From Strongyloides papillosus (Eukaryota; Nematoda; Chromadorea; Rhabditida; Strongyloididae): a stretch of DNA of 64,000 nucleotides. Of this stretch, positions 43,287 through 54,504 are shown piece after piece; within the stretch, counting starts at the first letter, position 1, and each line of letters begins with the position of its first letter. A program made the position numbers and the translations under genes. The notes beneath the pieces were generated by a model, which searched no databases, had not been told where the DNA came from, and saw nothing but the letters and a program-made list of their open reading frames with translations. The stretch covers positions 434,001-498,000 of the forward strand of contig SRSI01000071.1 in assembly GCA_005656395.1 (NCBI GenBank), given 5' to 3'.

Positions 43287-45925
43287 GATGATGATAATAT
43301 AAAGGAATATAATGAGAAAAAGATGTACATTATTAGAGTATATCTGGTAACGTTATAGTTATTATACTTGTACAAATATAACGTATATCATTTGTAAAAC
43401 AAGTGTTCAGTAATGTACAACAACTAAGTTTATAATAGTAAAATTATATGTATCGTTAGTGTTAAATTTGAAAATTTTTGTTAGTGATGATGGTTGTTAG
43501 GAGAAATTGTAGTTAAAAATACTGCTTTATATATTAAAGATCAAAGAAATTTAAGGTAGAAGATTTAAAAAAAAAGAAGATTAAAGTTTTAAAAAAAGAT
43601 TTAGATAGGAGGGTAGTGAAATTTAAGAATAATAAAAGATTGGATCATTAATTAAAATACGTAATTAATTTTTTTCATTTACTAAATTTTTTTTCCAACC
43701 CACTATATACTTTTTTAGGTATTTAAATTATATTACCTTTAAGTATTTAGATAATAAATTTTATCATTACCATTTGAATAAAATAAAATTAATATATTTG
43801 GTATTCATAAAATATAAGCGTAGAGGTGATAATTTGATTACTATTAATGTTCAATTGACAAAGGAAAAGAATTTAAATTAAATATATAACCAACAAATAT
43901 ATATATATCAATATAAATATATATATAACTTCTAGTATACATATATCATCACACAAAATGATTAAATTGTTAGATAGCTAAAGAAAATTTTTATTAGAAA
44001 TGTGTTAAATATTCCTTTTAAGAACCACCTTATTTAAAATGATACTGGAATAATTTAAAAATTTACACTAAAAACGAGAAACACCAACAAAAAAAGATAC
44101 CTAAGAGTTTTAGAAAACCATAAATTACCGTAAATTCTATTATCAGTAACTTTTTGTTTGATAAAATATTTAAAAAGTTTGACAAAACAGAAGTCTATTT
44201 CAAGTTATCACTGTATAATTCTGCTTTACCTATTGTTAACAATCTATATTCTACAATACGCCTATAACAATTGCTGTTAAAATATCACAAAAAATGTATA
44301 TATATTATAAAAGATGATAGTAAAATGGTGAAATCAAAAAGTAAAAATTGATGTTAAAAAAGAAAAATGTTGAGGCTATCAATAGAAATGTTGTATTTTG
44401 AATTTATTTCTATATATGTGCAAGGTAAATTTTAAGCTAGTTTTCTATTGCACAATAATGTAAAAAGCTTTAAATTATTGCTTTGTTAATTAAATATATT
44501 ATTAAATATTAATATAAAGTTATTAAAACTATGTTAAACTGAAATAAAACATATATTTTTTCCTATTATTACTTCTCTATAAAAACGTTTACAGTTTTAT
44601 ATATCAATTTTAAATATCTTACTACTAAAAATTATAGTTAATTAATGTTATAGAAATCAAAAACAAAATACATATTTTATTTGTTCAATGTATAAAGTGT
44701 ATTATAACATAAATATGTTCATATATGTATGTAGTGAAATGTTATAATAAGTTTTAATGAAATAAAAGGAGAAAATATACTTTTATAATGTTTCCTGATG
44801 ATAAAATAGATGAAGAATTACAAATTTAACACATAAAAATTAAATCAGAATTGGTAAATCTTCAATAATTCAGAATATTATACATTTACAAATTAAATAT
44901 GAACGTATATTTGTTAATCTGAATTATTTGTTATTATATATTTTACAATAATTAATTGCTCTGATATTATATCATAAATGACTACCATTTTTGTTTTATT
45001 TTGGTCAATTCAATATAATGTAATTCAAAAGTGTTATAAATTATATTTTTTCTTCAATCATCTTATATTCTTACTAAATGTAGATTGAAACAAAATGGTT
45101 ATCATTTTTTGTTAATTTATTCATCAAAAAATGGTATATAAACGAAAATTAATAATAAAATTTTTATAGTTACATGTTGTTTTTAGTACAAAGATGGAAA
45201 CAATAGATTAAACACATAAAATAGTGTATCATTTTCAATATCCTTTGTTTGATAAACATTTTTTATGTAAATGTAAAAGGAAATATTAATTTATTGTTAT
45301 TCTATATGATTTTTAAAGGATTATATAAGCATGTAATTTTATAGTTTATTAAAAAGAAAATAATATCAAACATTTTGTTATGCCATAGAAAAAAACGAAC
45401 AAAAAATGGTATTTAAATTAATATAATAAATTTCTTTAAAACATCAATTAAATAAACCTTAAAATATATACACATAAATCAAAATTAAAGGTATATTACG
45501 TGAAAGATGTAAACACTATGTTCTTTTGATAAATGAAGTTATAAAAAAATTGATTAATAACTATCAAAAGCAAACATGTCTAATATAAACTAATAAATCA
45601 TATTATCGGAAATTGTTTATAAATAGTATAACTTTTAATTAAAACAAGAGAAATTGTTCTCTTCTACATAGTACTTCTACGAGTTATACCTTCATCAAGT
45701 TTAAAAATAATAACTATTTTGATATGTAAAAATAAGACTAAATTAAGGAGCTGGTGAATTTAGTAATAAAATAGATGATAATTTTTTATAATTGCTAAAT
45801 TATTAAAGTAAAAAAAAATGCGTAAAATGAGAAAAAATTTTGGTACAATTGTGATAAGTATCTAAATACCGTATAGACCCGTTGTTAAGAGGTCATTTAA
45901 ATGTCCTTTGACATCTGCTCAAAAG

Positions 45926-46885
45926 TCAAACACTACTTCTTCCATTTGTGACTTTATCCATTTCAATAACACATTCTAATAATCTTTTCCTCGTTACCTC
46001 ATCAAGTGGATTGTTTTTTATTAATGCCTTTGAAAATACAGAGTATGCATCAGTTAGCATATAAAGATGATTTCTATAAAGACCTTTTGTACGTGTAGAA
46101 ATAATTTGATAGATAGTGTCTGCACAAAATTTTAATGTCCTATCATCCATACCTTCATCATCATTGTTTTCCTCATTTGGTGGATCAAAATATTTTCTCA
46201 TATCACCAATCAAACCTTTAAATATAGCCATAGCTGTATAGATAATTTCATTATCGGATGTACCTTGGTGTCTTGGCCAATTTTCAGCAAGAAGTGATGC
46301 AACAAGTTTGGGAAAAAATTTGCAATTATTGTCATCAGATTCGCTTTCATTGCTTTCCTCATCAGACACCTGACTTTCAAAATATTTGCGATAAAGTTCA
46401 GCTAACTCATCTGCACATCCTAGTCTAAAATTTGAATGGTAAGTTAATTGTGTTATTATATCTGTCATCAAACTGTATGTTTCATATCCGTGACATCCCC
46501 AATAAATACAATTTTCACCAAACTCACGCATTTGATTATCATTATATTTATTAAAATTTTTTGATATTATTTTTTCTAAAAAAAAAGAAGTTCCCCAAAA
46601 TTATATGGTAGACTTACTAAATTGTGTTGCACTAATATCAGAATGAAAAGAAGCATATTCTTCTAACATATCGTTTAACTTTTCAAAGGACACATCAGGG
46701 ACTGCTACATCAGTGTTATCTTCACTAATAAATCTACTTCCATTTCTAACAGATCCAAATAATTCTTTATCAGGTTTTTTATATTTTTTTTTATCATTTT
46801 TTAAGGTAATACCCTCAACACCTTTAATAATTTCACCTACATTCTCAGAACTTCTATCTTTTTTGTTATAATTTTTTGTTGACAT
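45926..46885 (-). CDS. Helical MIF4G-like protein (PAIP1/MIF4GD type, tentative)
   Basis: Two exons, 46885-46618 and 46575-45926, with a 42-bp phase-1 intron (GTAAGT..TTTTTTTAG); 305 aa. The first ~70 residues are polar and Lys-rich. From ~72 the protein is helical-repeat-like: SFEKLNDMLEEYASF, then Cys-containing helices, then FFPKLVASLLAENWPR, YTAMAIFKGLIGDM and a C-terminal RKRLLECVIEMDKVTNGRSS. The spacing and the end resemble the MIF4G domain of PAIP1 and MIF4GD, which act with poly(A)-binding or stem-loop-binding proteins in translation. Resemblance is by eye and weak. An acidic insert (DEESNESESDD) interrupts the domain. TTTTTAAG sits one base before the ATG, a probable trans-splice site. 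Confidence 0.7.
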
Positions 46886-48151
46886 ACTTAAAAACGTTAG
46901 TTAGTAAATTTGTTATAAAAAAAAGAAATGAAACTATAAATATTCGAAACAAGTTAAAAATAATATAATGAAGATATTAAATATTATAATATTTATAGCA
47001 AAATACGCGTGTAATAAATTAATTTACAAATGAAAATTCATACATACACATATGCACTCTAAAAACAAAATATAAATATATATGATATTTCTCTAGAGTA
47101 AAATTAAAAAGTTATATTTAAAAAAAGCGTAATAATTTTATAAAGAAATTGGTAAACGATCAAAAAAAAGATGCAAACATATGGAAAATTTGTTATAGAT
47201 GATACAGCACAGATATTGGTAAAGTATTTACTTATAAAAAAGTAAATTTTAGAATACCTATTAATCTCTTGTTTAAATGACTACAGATTTTTAAACATTT
47301 TAATGACTTTTATATGATATAAAGATTTAAAATCTATTCATTTTTACAAAACCAGTTATTAAACTTGAAGAGAAGATTGGCTTTTGGATGTAGCAATATA
47401 AAACAATAAAACAATTAATAATATTTAACTATATTTCGAAACAGAGTCTTTTTTAAAAGTAATTTAAAGGTTTTTAGAAAATAAATTTTAAGGAATAGCG
47501 ATAAAAGTTGTCAAAATAATTACTATTTTTTCATTTTTTAAAATTTTTTTAAAATTACTATTTTAAAAAATAGAGAATGAAAAGTAAAATGACTTGGTGA
47601 TAGCATTCTGAACTAAACATGTGATACATAAAATTATAAACGACCAAAGTGAAGTTCCCTAAGAAATGGAAAAAATAATATTTTTTATATATAATCTATG
47701 TATTAAATTTCATTTGAATGAGTGTATTATTTAGGTATTAAGAAAAATGTAGACAGAATTAGATAATATAACATTTTTAAATATAAATTTTTTATCGTTT
47801 TTATAAGTATGATGAAAAAAAATTTAACAATGATGTTTTATATTAATTATTGGTAATATTTCTCATTTAATATCGAGTAAAAAATTGTTACATTTATTTT
47901 TTCCAATCAGTAATATTTGTACATGTATAATTTTATCAGAAAAAGTATGAATATAAAGTGGGTGATAATATTTTTGAAGATGTATAATTAATACCAATGA
48001 TCATTTGATTGGTATTGGAATCAAAACAAATGTTTACAAAATGTTATTTTCCACATTTTCTACTCCATATTTGATTTGTCAATATTTAATTCATTCACAC
48101 TTTTGCATTATCATTCATAACTCAAATAGTAGTTGAGTGTAATTTTAATGA
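46886..48151. other. Intergenic AT-rich DNA
   Basis: Upstream flank of the MIF4G-like gene. It contains only short A/T-driven frames and no other recognisable element. Confidence 0.5.
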
Positions 48152-48336
48152 ATGAATATTTTAATTTTGAATTTTTTATTGTTAATCACTATAGGTAATG
48201 CTGTTATTGTTGGATCTGAAGAATCAATTTCGTAAGTGTAAATATTAAATTTATGAAATTGTATTTTTGTAAAAAAGAAATACTTTTTGCTTAATGGAAA
48301 GTATAAAAATATTTTTATAGTATATGTTATTTGTGA
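48152..48336 (+). CDS. Candidate tiny secreted peptide gene (signal-peptide exon)
   Basis: The ATG at 48152 opens an 80-nt exon reading MNILILNFLLLITIGNAVIV then GSEESI. This is a textbook signal peptide with an acidic start to the mature chain, ended by GTAAGT at 48232. The nearest in-phase acceptor (TTTTTATAG, ending 48320) gives a tail ICYL-stop and a 31-aa product; a later exon may be the real partner. If the intron is kept, the next codon is TAA. The support is the signal-peptide/donor pairing only. Confidence 0.28.
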
Positions 48337-48797
48337 TTTATGGTTTATGAAGTGCAAACTTAATTAATTCATTAAATTAAATTTTACTTTGAACATTAAT
48401 ATTGGGGTTTAAGTTAAAACGAAAAATATTTCATGACATAATTTGTATTTTTGAAAGAAGATATTACAACTAGAATATTTAAATATCGGATATGTTGGTT
48501 ATGAAATTTATATGTTTAATATTGATCAATAAAAGTAGTTGGTCCTATGTGATAGCCATTAGTAACAATCCAGTGTTAAAATTATCATTTTTTTGAAATA
48601 ACAAGCTCTGTTTGTCATAAAAAAACAATATTTATAGCAAAATATCTTTAAGATACTGAGAAGTAGTTTTTATTCCTATTGATAACGATAAAGAATATTT
48701 AAATAAGCAAATGGATTAAATGTACATCCCATACAACTTTGACGATGTAAAATAATTAAAAATTAAAGCATAAGAATATTAAAAGAATTTATATAAA

Positions 48798-49098
48798 ATT
48801 ATACCGGGTGGCCGGCGAATTTCTCCCATTTTGATGACAATTTGTTTGCCTATTTTCTGTTCGGGAATAATTAATAATTTTAAAAGAAATTTATCTTTTA
48901 ATAAAATGAAAAAGTTTATCTATTTACCAATATATTCATTTTGTTAATTTATTATTTATAACTAAATTAACAATTACTCTTTAATTACTATAATTAATAG
49001 TATAAAAATATTGTCTTTTATAATTTATAATTATGGAATAATATGTACGGATTTTATGTCATCAAAATGGAAGAAATTCGCCGGCCACCCGGTATAAT
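48798..49098. mobile_element. MITE with 42-bp near-perfect terminal inverted repeats, TA-flanked (Tc1/mariner-like)
   Basis: The left end, reading inward from about 48798, is attataccgggtggccggcg and on to about 48839. The right end, about 49057-49098, is its reverse complement with a single mismatch over ~42 bp. The CCGGGTGGCC ends abut TA on both sides, as in Tc1/mariner insertions with a TA target duplication. Between the TA dinucleotides the element is 289 bp. The interior is AT-rich with no ORF, so this is a non-autonomous element. The GC-rich ends stand out sharply from the surroundings, and the near identity of the arms suggests fairly recent activity. No transposase source lies in the window. 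Confidence 0.85.
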
Positions 49099-49300
49099 AT
49101 AAAAGATTAATAAACGTAAAATGAAGTGATAAGAAATTTTATATTAGAATAGTAATGTAATCCATAACGTTTGTAAAAAAATAGATTTCTATAACTAATA
49201 ATTTATCAAGATAAATATATAAGAAGGTTTGTAATAGAAAAAACAGAACTTTTATCTTATTAAATGACTTTATTAGATAAAGCAATTTTAGAGTAATATA

Positions 49301-49509
49301 ATGAATTCATTTTCTTATATGATGGAAGCAGTAAAAAGGCAAAATGCTTTTAGAAGTTTAATTTTAATAATAAAAAATTTCCGTACATAGTAAGTAAAAT
49401 TATTTTAATATTAAATGTATTTTAATAATGAATAAATACTAATAGTAAAGTTTTATTATTGCAATCAAATCAAAAGACAATTGTATATTATAAAAAAAGG
49501 TACAAATAA
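49301..49509 (+). CDS. Candidate 50-aa basic micro-gene, two exons
   Basis: Exon 1, 49301-49389, reads MNSFSYMMEAVKRQNAFRSL and on to NFRT, ended by GTAAGT. A 56-bp intron (typical size here) leads to exon 2, 49446-49509, through ACTAATAG in correct phase. The product is a strongly basic 50-aa protein ending YKKRYK. Composition in exon 1 is coding-like (GAA GCA GTA AAA AGG CAA AAT GCT). No family recognised. The weak acceptor is the main doubt. It lies ~200 bp beyond the MITE. Confidence 0.3.
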
Positions 49510-50880
49510 TAATGTATCATAATTTTTTTTCTAATATAACCTACTTTTAATGCTACAAAATCAAAAAATAGTTTATTTGTTAAACTTTAAATATATATCA
49601 CAATACTAATCTACAATTATTTCGATTTTAAAGTAATAATTATTAACAGAATTTATATTACATATTTTTATGATTTGTTTCTCGAAATTTTGGGAGTAAT
49701 TTTACTATAGTAAAAACTTTATTGTACATCTAATGTTTAAAGATAATAATAATAATAATCTTTTTTTATATAGTATTTTAAGCAAATAACATTAAGTCAA
49801 GGATAATTTTGATTAAATTTAACTAATTTTTATGAGCAAATAATCAAAAGGTTTTCTTTCTAACGTTTGTAAGAGCACAATTTTTTAGAGCTTAGGAATG
49901 ATTGATAAAAATATTTTGATATTTTGGTTACTCGATCAATTTTTTTAAAAATAGATAAAATTAGATAGTTAATAATTTAATTCTATCATAAAGATATTGG
50001 CAATATTAAAAAATTAAAAATTTTTATTATTATATATACTAATATACAACATAGACTAGACGTGTTTTCTCAGATTCACTTATTAGTAACATTTTTTATC
50101 TTTGATGTAAAAATGTGATATTATATTTATTTGTCGCAAAAATATTTATGTTGTATTTTTTATAAATTTAATAAAGAAATTTGGATTTTAGAAAGAGTTG
50201 TTAATGTAACATTTTTATATGGAAATATATCACCACGATTGTTACTGATTAAGGAAATTTGACTTTTTTCATGTATTTCCTAAAATGTCAGTGAAATTGA
50301 TGTCAAATAACATATTAAATTATTTAATATTGGAAAAACCATTAAATATGTTTAAATTTTATAGAAGAAAAATTTAAGTATTTTTACCAATATTTGATGT
50401 TACAAATGAGGCTTTGTTTAATAATTCTAAAACAATCAATTGCAATAATTTAAAAGGAAGTTCTGATTAGTTAATGATTATTATGCTTATACTTTGATGA
50501 TAAATAAAGTGAAATATGTACTTCCTTAACATTTTTGTACTGAATAGCATTATTAATATTATTTAAATATGTCAATTAGCAAAATATAAATTATTTATTC
50601 ATAAACAATTGAACAAATATAGTATTTTTATCGCTTAGACTTTCTGAAAGGTTATTTTCCGAATATTTTGACATTTTTTATTATTACTTCATGATTTTTT
50701 GCATGGAATATATTTAATAGAAACATTTTGATAGTTTTGATTCAATAATATCTTTGAATTCTTACAAACCAATTCAAATGCTTGGTTGACTACAAATACT
50801 GATTTTGCACTGTTTTCAATAAAATCTACACTTAAGAAGTTGACCCATTAACAGTTATGACATTTCACCTTTTAGGCATC
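49510..50880. other. Intergenic AT-rich DNA
   Basis: No supported gene or repeat. Confidence 0.5.
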
Positions 50881-50919
50881 AATAAAGCACTACTACAAAG
50901 TTTATAGGTTCACATGGCT

Positions 50920-51370
50920 TATAAGATGGTTTTTCACCATTTGGAATGAACTATTACTCTAAGAATCTATAGCATTTATAATACCTACATCTCATTTGCT
51001 AACCCTATATGGAGTTTTAGAACTCTATATACAGACTTAATAGTCTTAAAAGACAACTTCTGAGATTTTTAAAACTTGTCTGATTATATAATCCTGCCTT
51101 ATTGGCATTTAATATTACTAGATCGACAGACTTAATTTTTTTTCAAAGTCGGCTTTTGCACCATCCGGGATAACGTGCTACTGCAGATCTCTGTTCTGTA
51201 GACAGTACCTACATCTCACATACTTATATCTTTGTCAGGTCCTATTATTTAATCTACGGATTTAGTTTGCTCCAAAGTCAGCTTTTTTACCGTTTGAAAC
51301 AGATTCCATTTATAGAAAAATGCTCTATTGAGTGTCCCTACAAACCCACCTACCTAGTCCTTTAAGAGAG
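50920..51370. repeat. Degenerate tandem repeat, units ~100-130 bp
   Basis: A less AT-rich island containing three or four diverged units. Recurrent words are caaagtc(g/a)gctttt at 51144 and 51273 (period 129), (c/t)accat/accgt with T-rich lead at 50935, 51159 and 51288, and tacctacatctca near 50971 and 51207. No frame stays open through it. It may be a dead satellite or an eroded transposon. Confidence 0.45.
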
Positions 51371-51376
51371 GGAAAA

Positions 51377-51621
51377 GGGATATTCGCTTGTCCACGGATA
51401 AGTAAAATGACTTTTTTTTAAAAACATACAGAATATGGGCAAGTGAAAAAGCATTTTTTTTGTTTATTATTAACTTATTTTTGATTATTCTATTGGATTT
51501 ACTTCGCACATGACTACGCACTTCACAGCGACCCCCCTACCATATTTGAATTAAAAAAGAGACGGTGGAAGTTATTTTCACTGTCGTTACCTATGGACAA
51601 ACGAATGTCCACCGTCTCCAT
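51377..51621. repeat. Imperfect inverted repeat (fold-back), with inner hairpin
   Basis: The stretch at 51377-51410 (ggatattcgcttgtccacgg and onward) resembles the reverse complement of about 51583-51616 (ggacattcgtttgtccatag on the minus strand). The right arm also contains a perfect short hairpin, gagacggtgga at 51559-51569 pairing with tccaccgtctc at 51608-51618. This may be a decayed MITE or structured RNA. Confidence 0.45.
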
Positions 51622-51639
51622 TTTAAACGTTTCAATAAA

Positions 51640-53735
51640 CGGTGTTAAATTTGGTAATCATCTGGTAAATATGAAAGATGAAGAGAAGTTTAATATCGAA
51701 ATTTTTCAGTCTTTAAAATGCCACCTTCAAAAATACTATGTCTAGAGCTGTTATTGGACAATATGCAGTTTTGCCGAATAATAATTAAAAAATGATTAAT
51801 TAAAATTTATAGATTTATTTAATAATTGTCAAAGAAAACTTTTCGAATTTAATAGTTTGACTAGGTGGTAAAAAATTTTAACTTAAGATTTTAGTAAAAT
51901 CTAATAATAAAAATAGCTAAACTTTCAAGATTTAAATTGCTAATACAAAATTTTTTAAATCACTTGTCTGCGACACTTTAGAAAGTACTTCCATCGCAAT
52001 GTATTTCCACTATTTTTCTATGTCTTTTATTTACATTCTGACTAATTTTGAGTCCTCTGAAAATTATGATACGTTATTAGTCTTTTAATACCGTTTTTAT
52101 GATAGGGTTTAATTCTATCAAAACGTTTTTATAAAATTAATTAAAATGCGAAATAGTATTTGATTAATTATCTATAAATTTATACACAACAATGTTTTCA
52201 CATTGATATATTTATTAAACTTTTAAACAATTAACAGATTGAGTAGAAAAATGGAGTCATAATTTTTTTCCCATTCTAATATTAGAAATAGCTTGTAACA
52301 TAACATTAACAATTAATGACTTTATTAATTTTTTCGTGTAAAACAGTAAGAATCTTGCTTGAAGGCAGAGTTGAGTCTGATTATTTTCTTTACGAAATGT
52401 ATATTTTCTACAATAATAATTAAATTGCTCATAGATTTTGGTCATACCAAGATCATTTAAATATCCAATGATTATAGAAGAAACAAAAGTGAATCTAATC
52501 CTTCTGATTTACTCTTTATAAAGTAAAACTTGTTTAATTTTTAGTTTAATAAATTTATTTTTAAGTGGAGGGCGAATCCGTTAAAATAGATTCAATGACA
52601 AGTTTTTATAAACAAGGCTGAAATCGTAGTTATAAAAAAATGGAACTATTAACAATCAGTTTACCTTGTTATAAAATTAAATTCTAATTTAAACTGCAAA
52701 TTACTGCTTTAAAATAAAGTAACATTCAACTCATACAAAAAATTGTATTTATTAAGGCACAAACTAGAAATCTGTATTATTTAAAAAAATATTTGATGGA
52801 AACTTGAATAATACTTAATAATATAGTATAATCTATGTTATATATCCATCTATATTGTAATTATTTAAGATATTAGACAACTTTTATGTTATACTATAAA
52901 ATATCCTACACTAATTTATAATGATTATTTAAAAAACATTGACACATATTCAATTATAATAACGAATAATTAAAATAATCTTTCATGATTGTAACACTAT
53001 GGAATTTTTAAGTGCAAAATCTTAATGTTTAATCAAATGCATTATATAATAAAGAAAAGTGTACGACTATTTTTTGACAAAATGTCCCAAAACAATGCAA
53101 AAACAATACACTGATATAACTATTTAAGGTAGTAAAAATAATCGACAAATGAAGAAGGGTCTATGTGATGTACTGCTTATTTTTTTTTAAATATAACAAA
53201 AATTAATGTTTTAGAGTATTTCTATGAAGCAATTTACATTAATTTTTTAAAAATATACTTTAACTCTTTATAATATATTACAAATAACAATAAAATTGTA
53301 TCTTATAAATATATCATTTCATTCTATTTCTAAAACATACATTAACAAATTAAAAGTTTATTGTTAAATTAAAGGATAGGTTTTATCTAAAAACTTGTGA
53401 TTGCAGTTGCAAATGAATCGAAAGATAAGCAAAAGTAGTAATCTAAAATTTTTCTTATACAAAAACTATGTTAATATCAATGTCAAAAAACATTCTATCA
53501 AGCTAAAAATAACATTATAATCTAGCTTTATAATATTAATTATTAGAATAAATTCCTTCAACATCGTTAAAATTCCTTTATTAGTGAAATAATTTTTATT
53601 TTTTGTATCTTTTAGAAATAATTAAATAAAAATGAGTATATCAATCCTGTCAAATAATGTAAAATGCATTGATTTAGTTAAACGTTAATTTGTTTGAATT
53701 CTCAGCTTCATATCAAAAATTTTACTTGTAAATCA
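51640..53735. other. Intergenic AT-rich DNA
   Basis: No confident gene. A 62-codon minus-strand ATG frame at 52257-52445 (MTKIYEQFNYYCRKYTFRK..) has somewhat coding-like composition but no splice signals or recognisable family. Confidence 0.4.
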
Positions 53736-54504
53736 TTATACTATATCATTTATTTCATATTCTGTGTTATTCTCATCATCCGTCATACTTACAGTTGAAT
53801 CGCTAAAACATTCTGATTCCAAACTATCTGTTTCATAATACTCTTGTTCTGATAACATCATTTCATACTTAAAAATATTTTTAATAAAAAAAAAACAAAC
53901 AAACCTTTGGTACTTTATATTCAAATTCATTCTCTAATGGAATAACTAAAAATACTTCATTATCTCTATGAACCTCAATAAACATTGGATTATTAATTTT
54001 TTGTTGTTTAACATAATTGCGAACAGCAGGGTAAAATACTTTCATTGCGTAGAACCACCTCAAATATGATGTAAAATTTGAATTTAATTTACAAACAATG
54101 GCTTTTTTCATCTTAGGCATATTGATCATCTCATAACCATTATTGGATAAAGCATTCATTATTGGAGCATCAATTATCTCATTTGTTGAGTCATCAGAGG
54201 TTGACACAACAACTCCATAAGCTGATTGTAAACAATCAGAAGATTTTAATGAAATGTCATCATAAAATATGGCTAATGTTGTTGTTGGAATAGAGTTTCC
54301 ATCACTTAATGTCTCCTGAAGATCTGTTAGTTTATTAATTGTTTTATAGTATGAACCAATACAAAATTTGTAACTTAGAATAATATTTTCATTAAACCCA
54401 GGAATATCTTTATCCCTAATTTCAATAAATCTTTGAACATATTTTGGGTAGAGTATTAATATTAATAATGCAAGTATAGCTAAAAATGATATTAAAAATA
54501 TCAT
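53736..54504 (-). CDS. TEX264-like ER membrane protein (ER-phagy receptor family)
   Basis: Two exons, 54504-53905 and 53867-53736, with a 37-bp phase-0 intron (GTTTGT..TTTAAG); 243 aa. It has an N-terminal membrane helix (FLISFLAILALLILILYP) and then a GyrI-like domain matching human TEX264: AYKFHMG-type (SYKFCIGSYY), the YYDxP-type strand (IFYDDISLKSSDCLQSAYGVV), a P-A-V centred helix (FYPAVRNYVKQQK) and a V.IPL strand. The acidic tail (EYYETDSLESECFSDST) follows, as in TEX264. In mammals TEX264 delivers ER to autophagosomes through a tail LIR. No canonical aromatic-x-x-aliphatic LIR is visible here. TTTTTCAG ends 9 bp before the ATG, a probable trans-splice site. Confidence 0.85.

Larger units (their letters stand above)
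38555..45925. other. Gene-poor AT-rich interval
   Basis: 7.4 kb with no confident gene. Open frames are short and dominated by Ile/Phe/Tyr/Asn from A/T runs. Exceptions worth noting are a minus-strand frame at 39857-40048 directly behind a CTTCAG, and a perfect 12-bp palindrome with an overlapping hairpin at 43257-43286. Possible uses are distal regulation, long introns of unseen exons, or plain non-coding DNA. Confidence 0.5.

Noticed and set aside
48145..48357. Minus-strand 70-codon frame (contains YEIDSSDPTITALPIV)
   Set aside because: Antisense to the better supported plus-strand signal-peptide exon with a GTAAGT donor.
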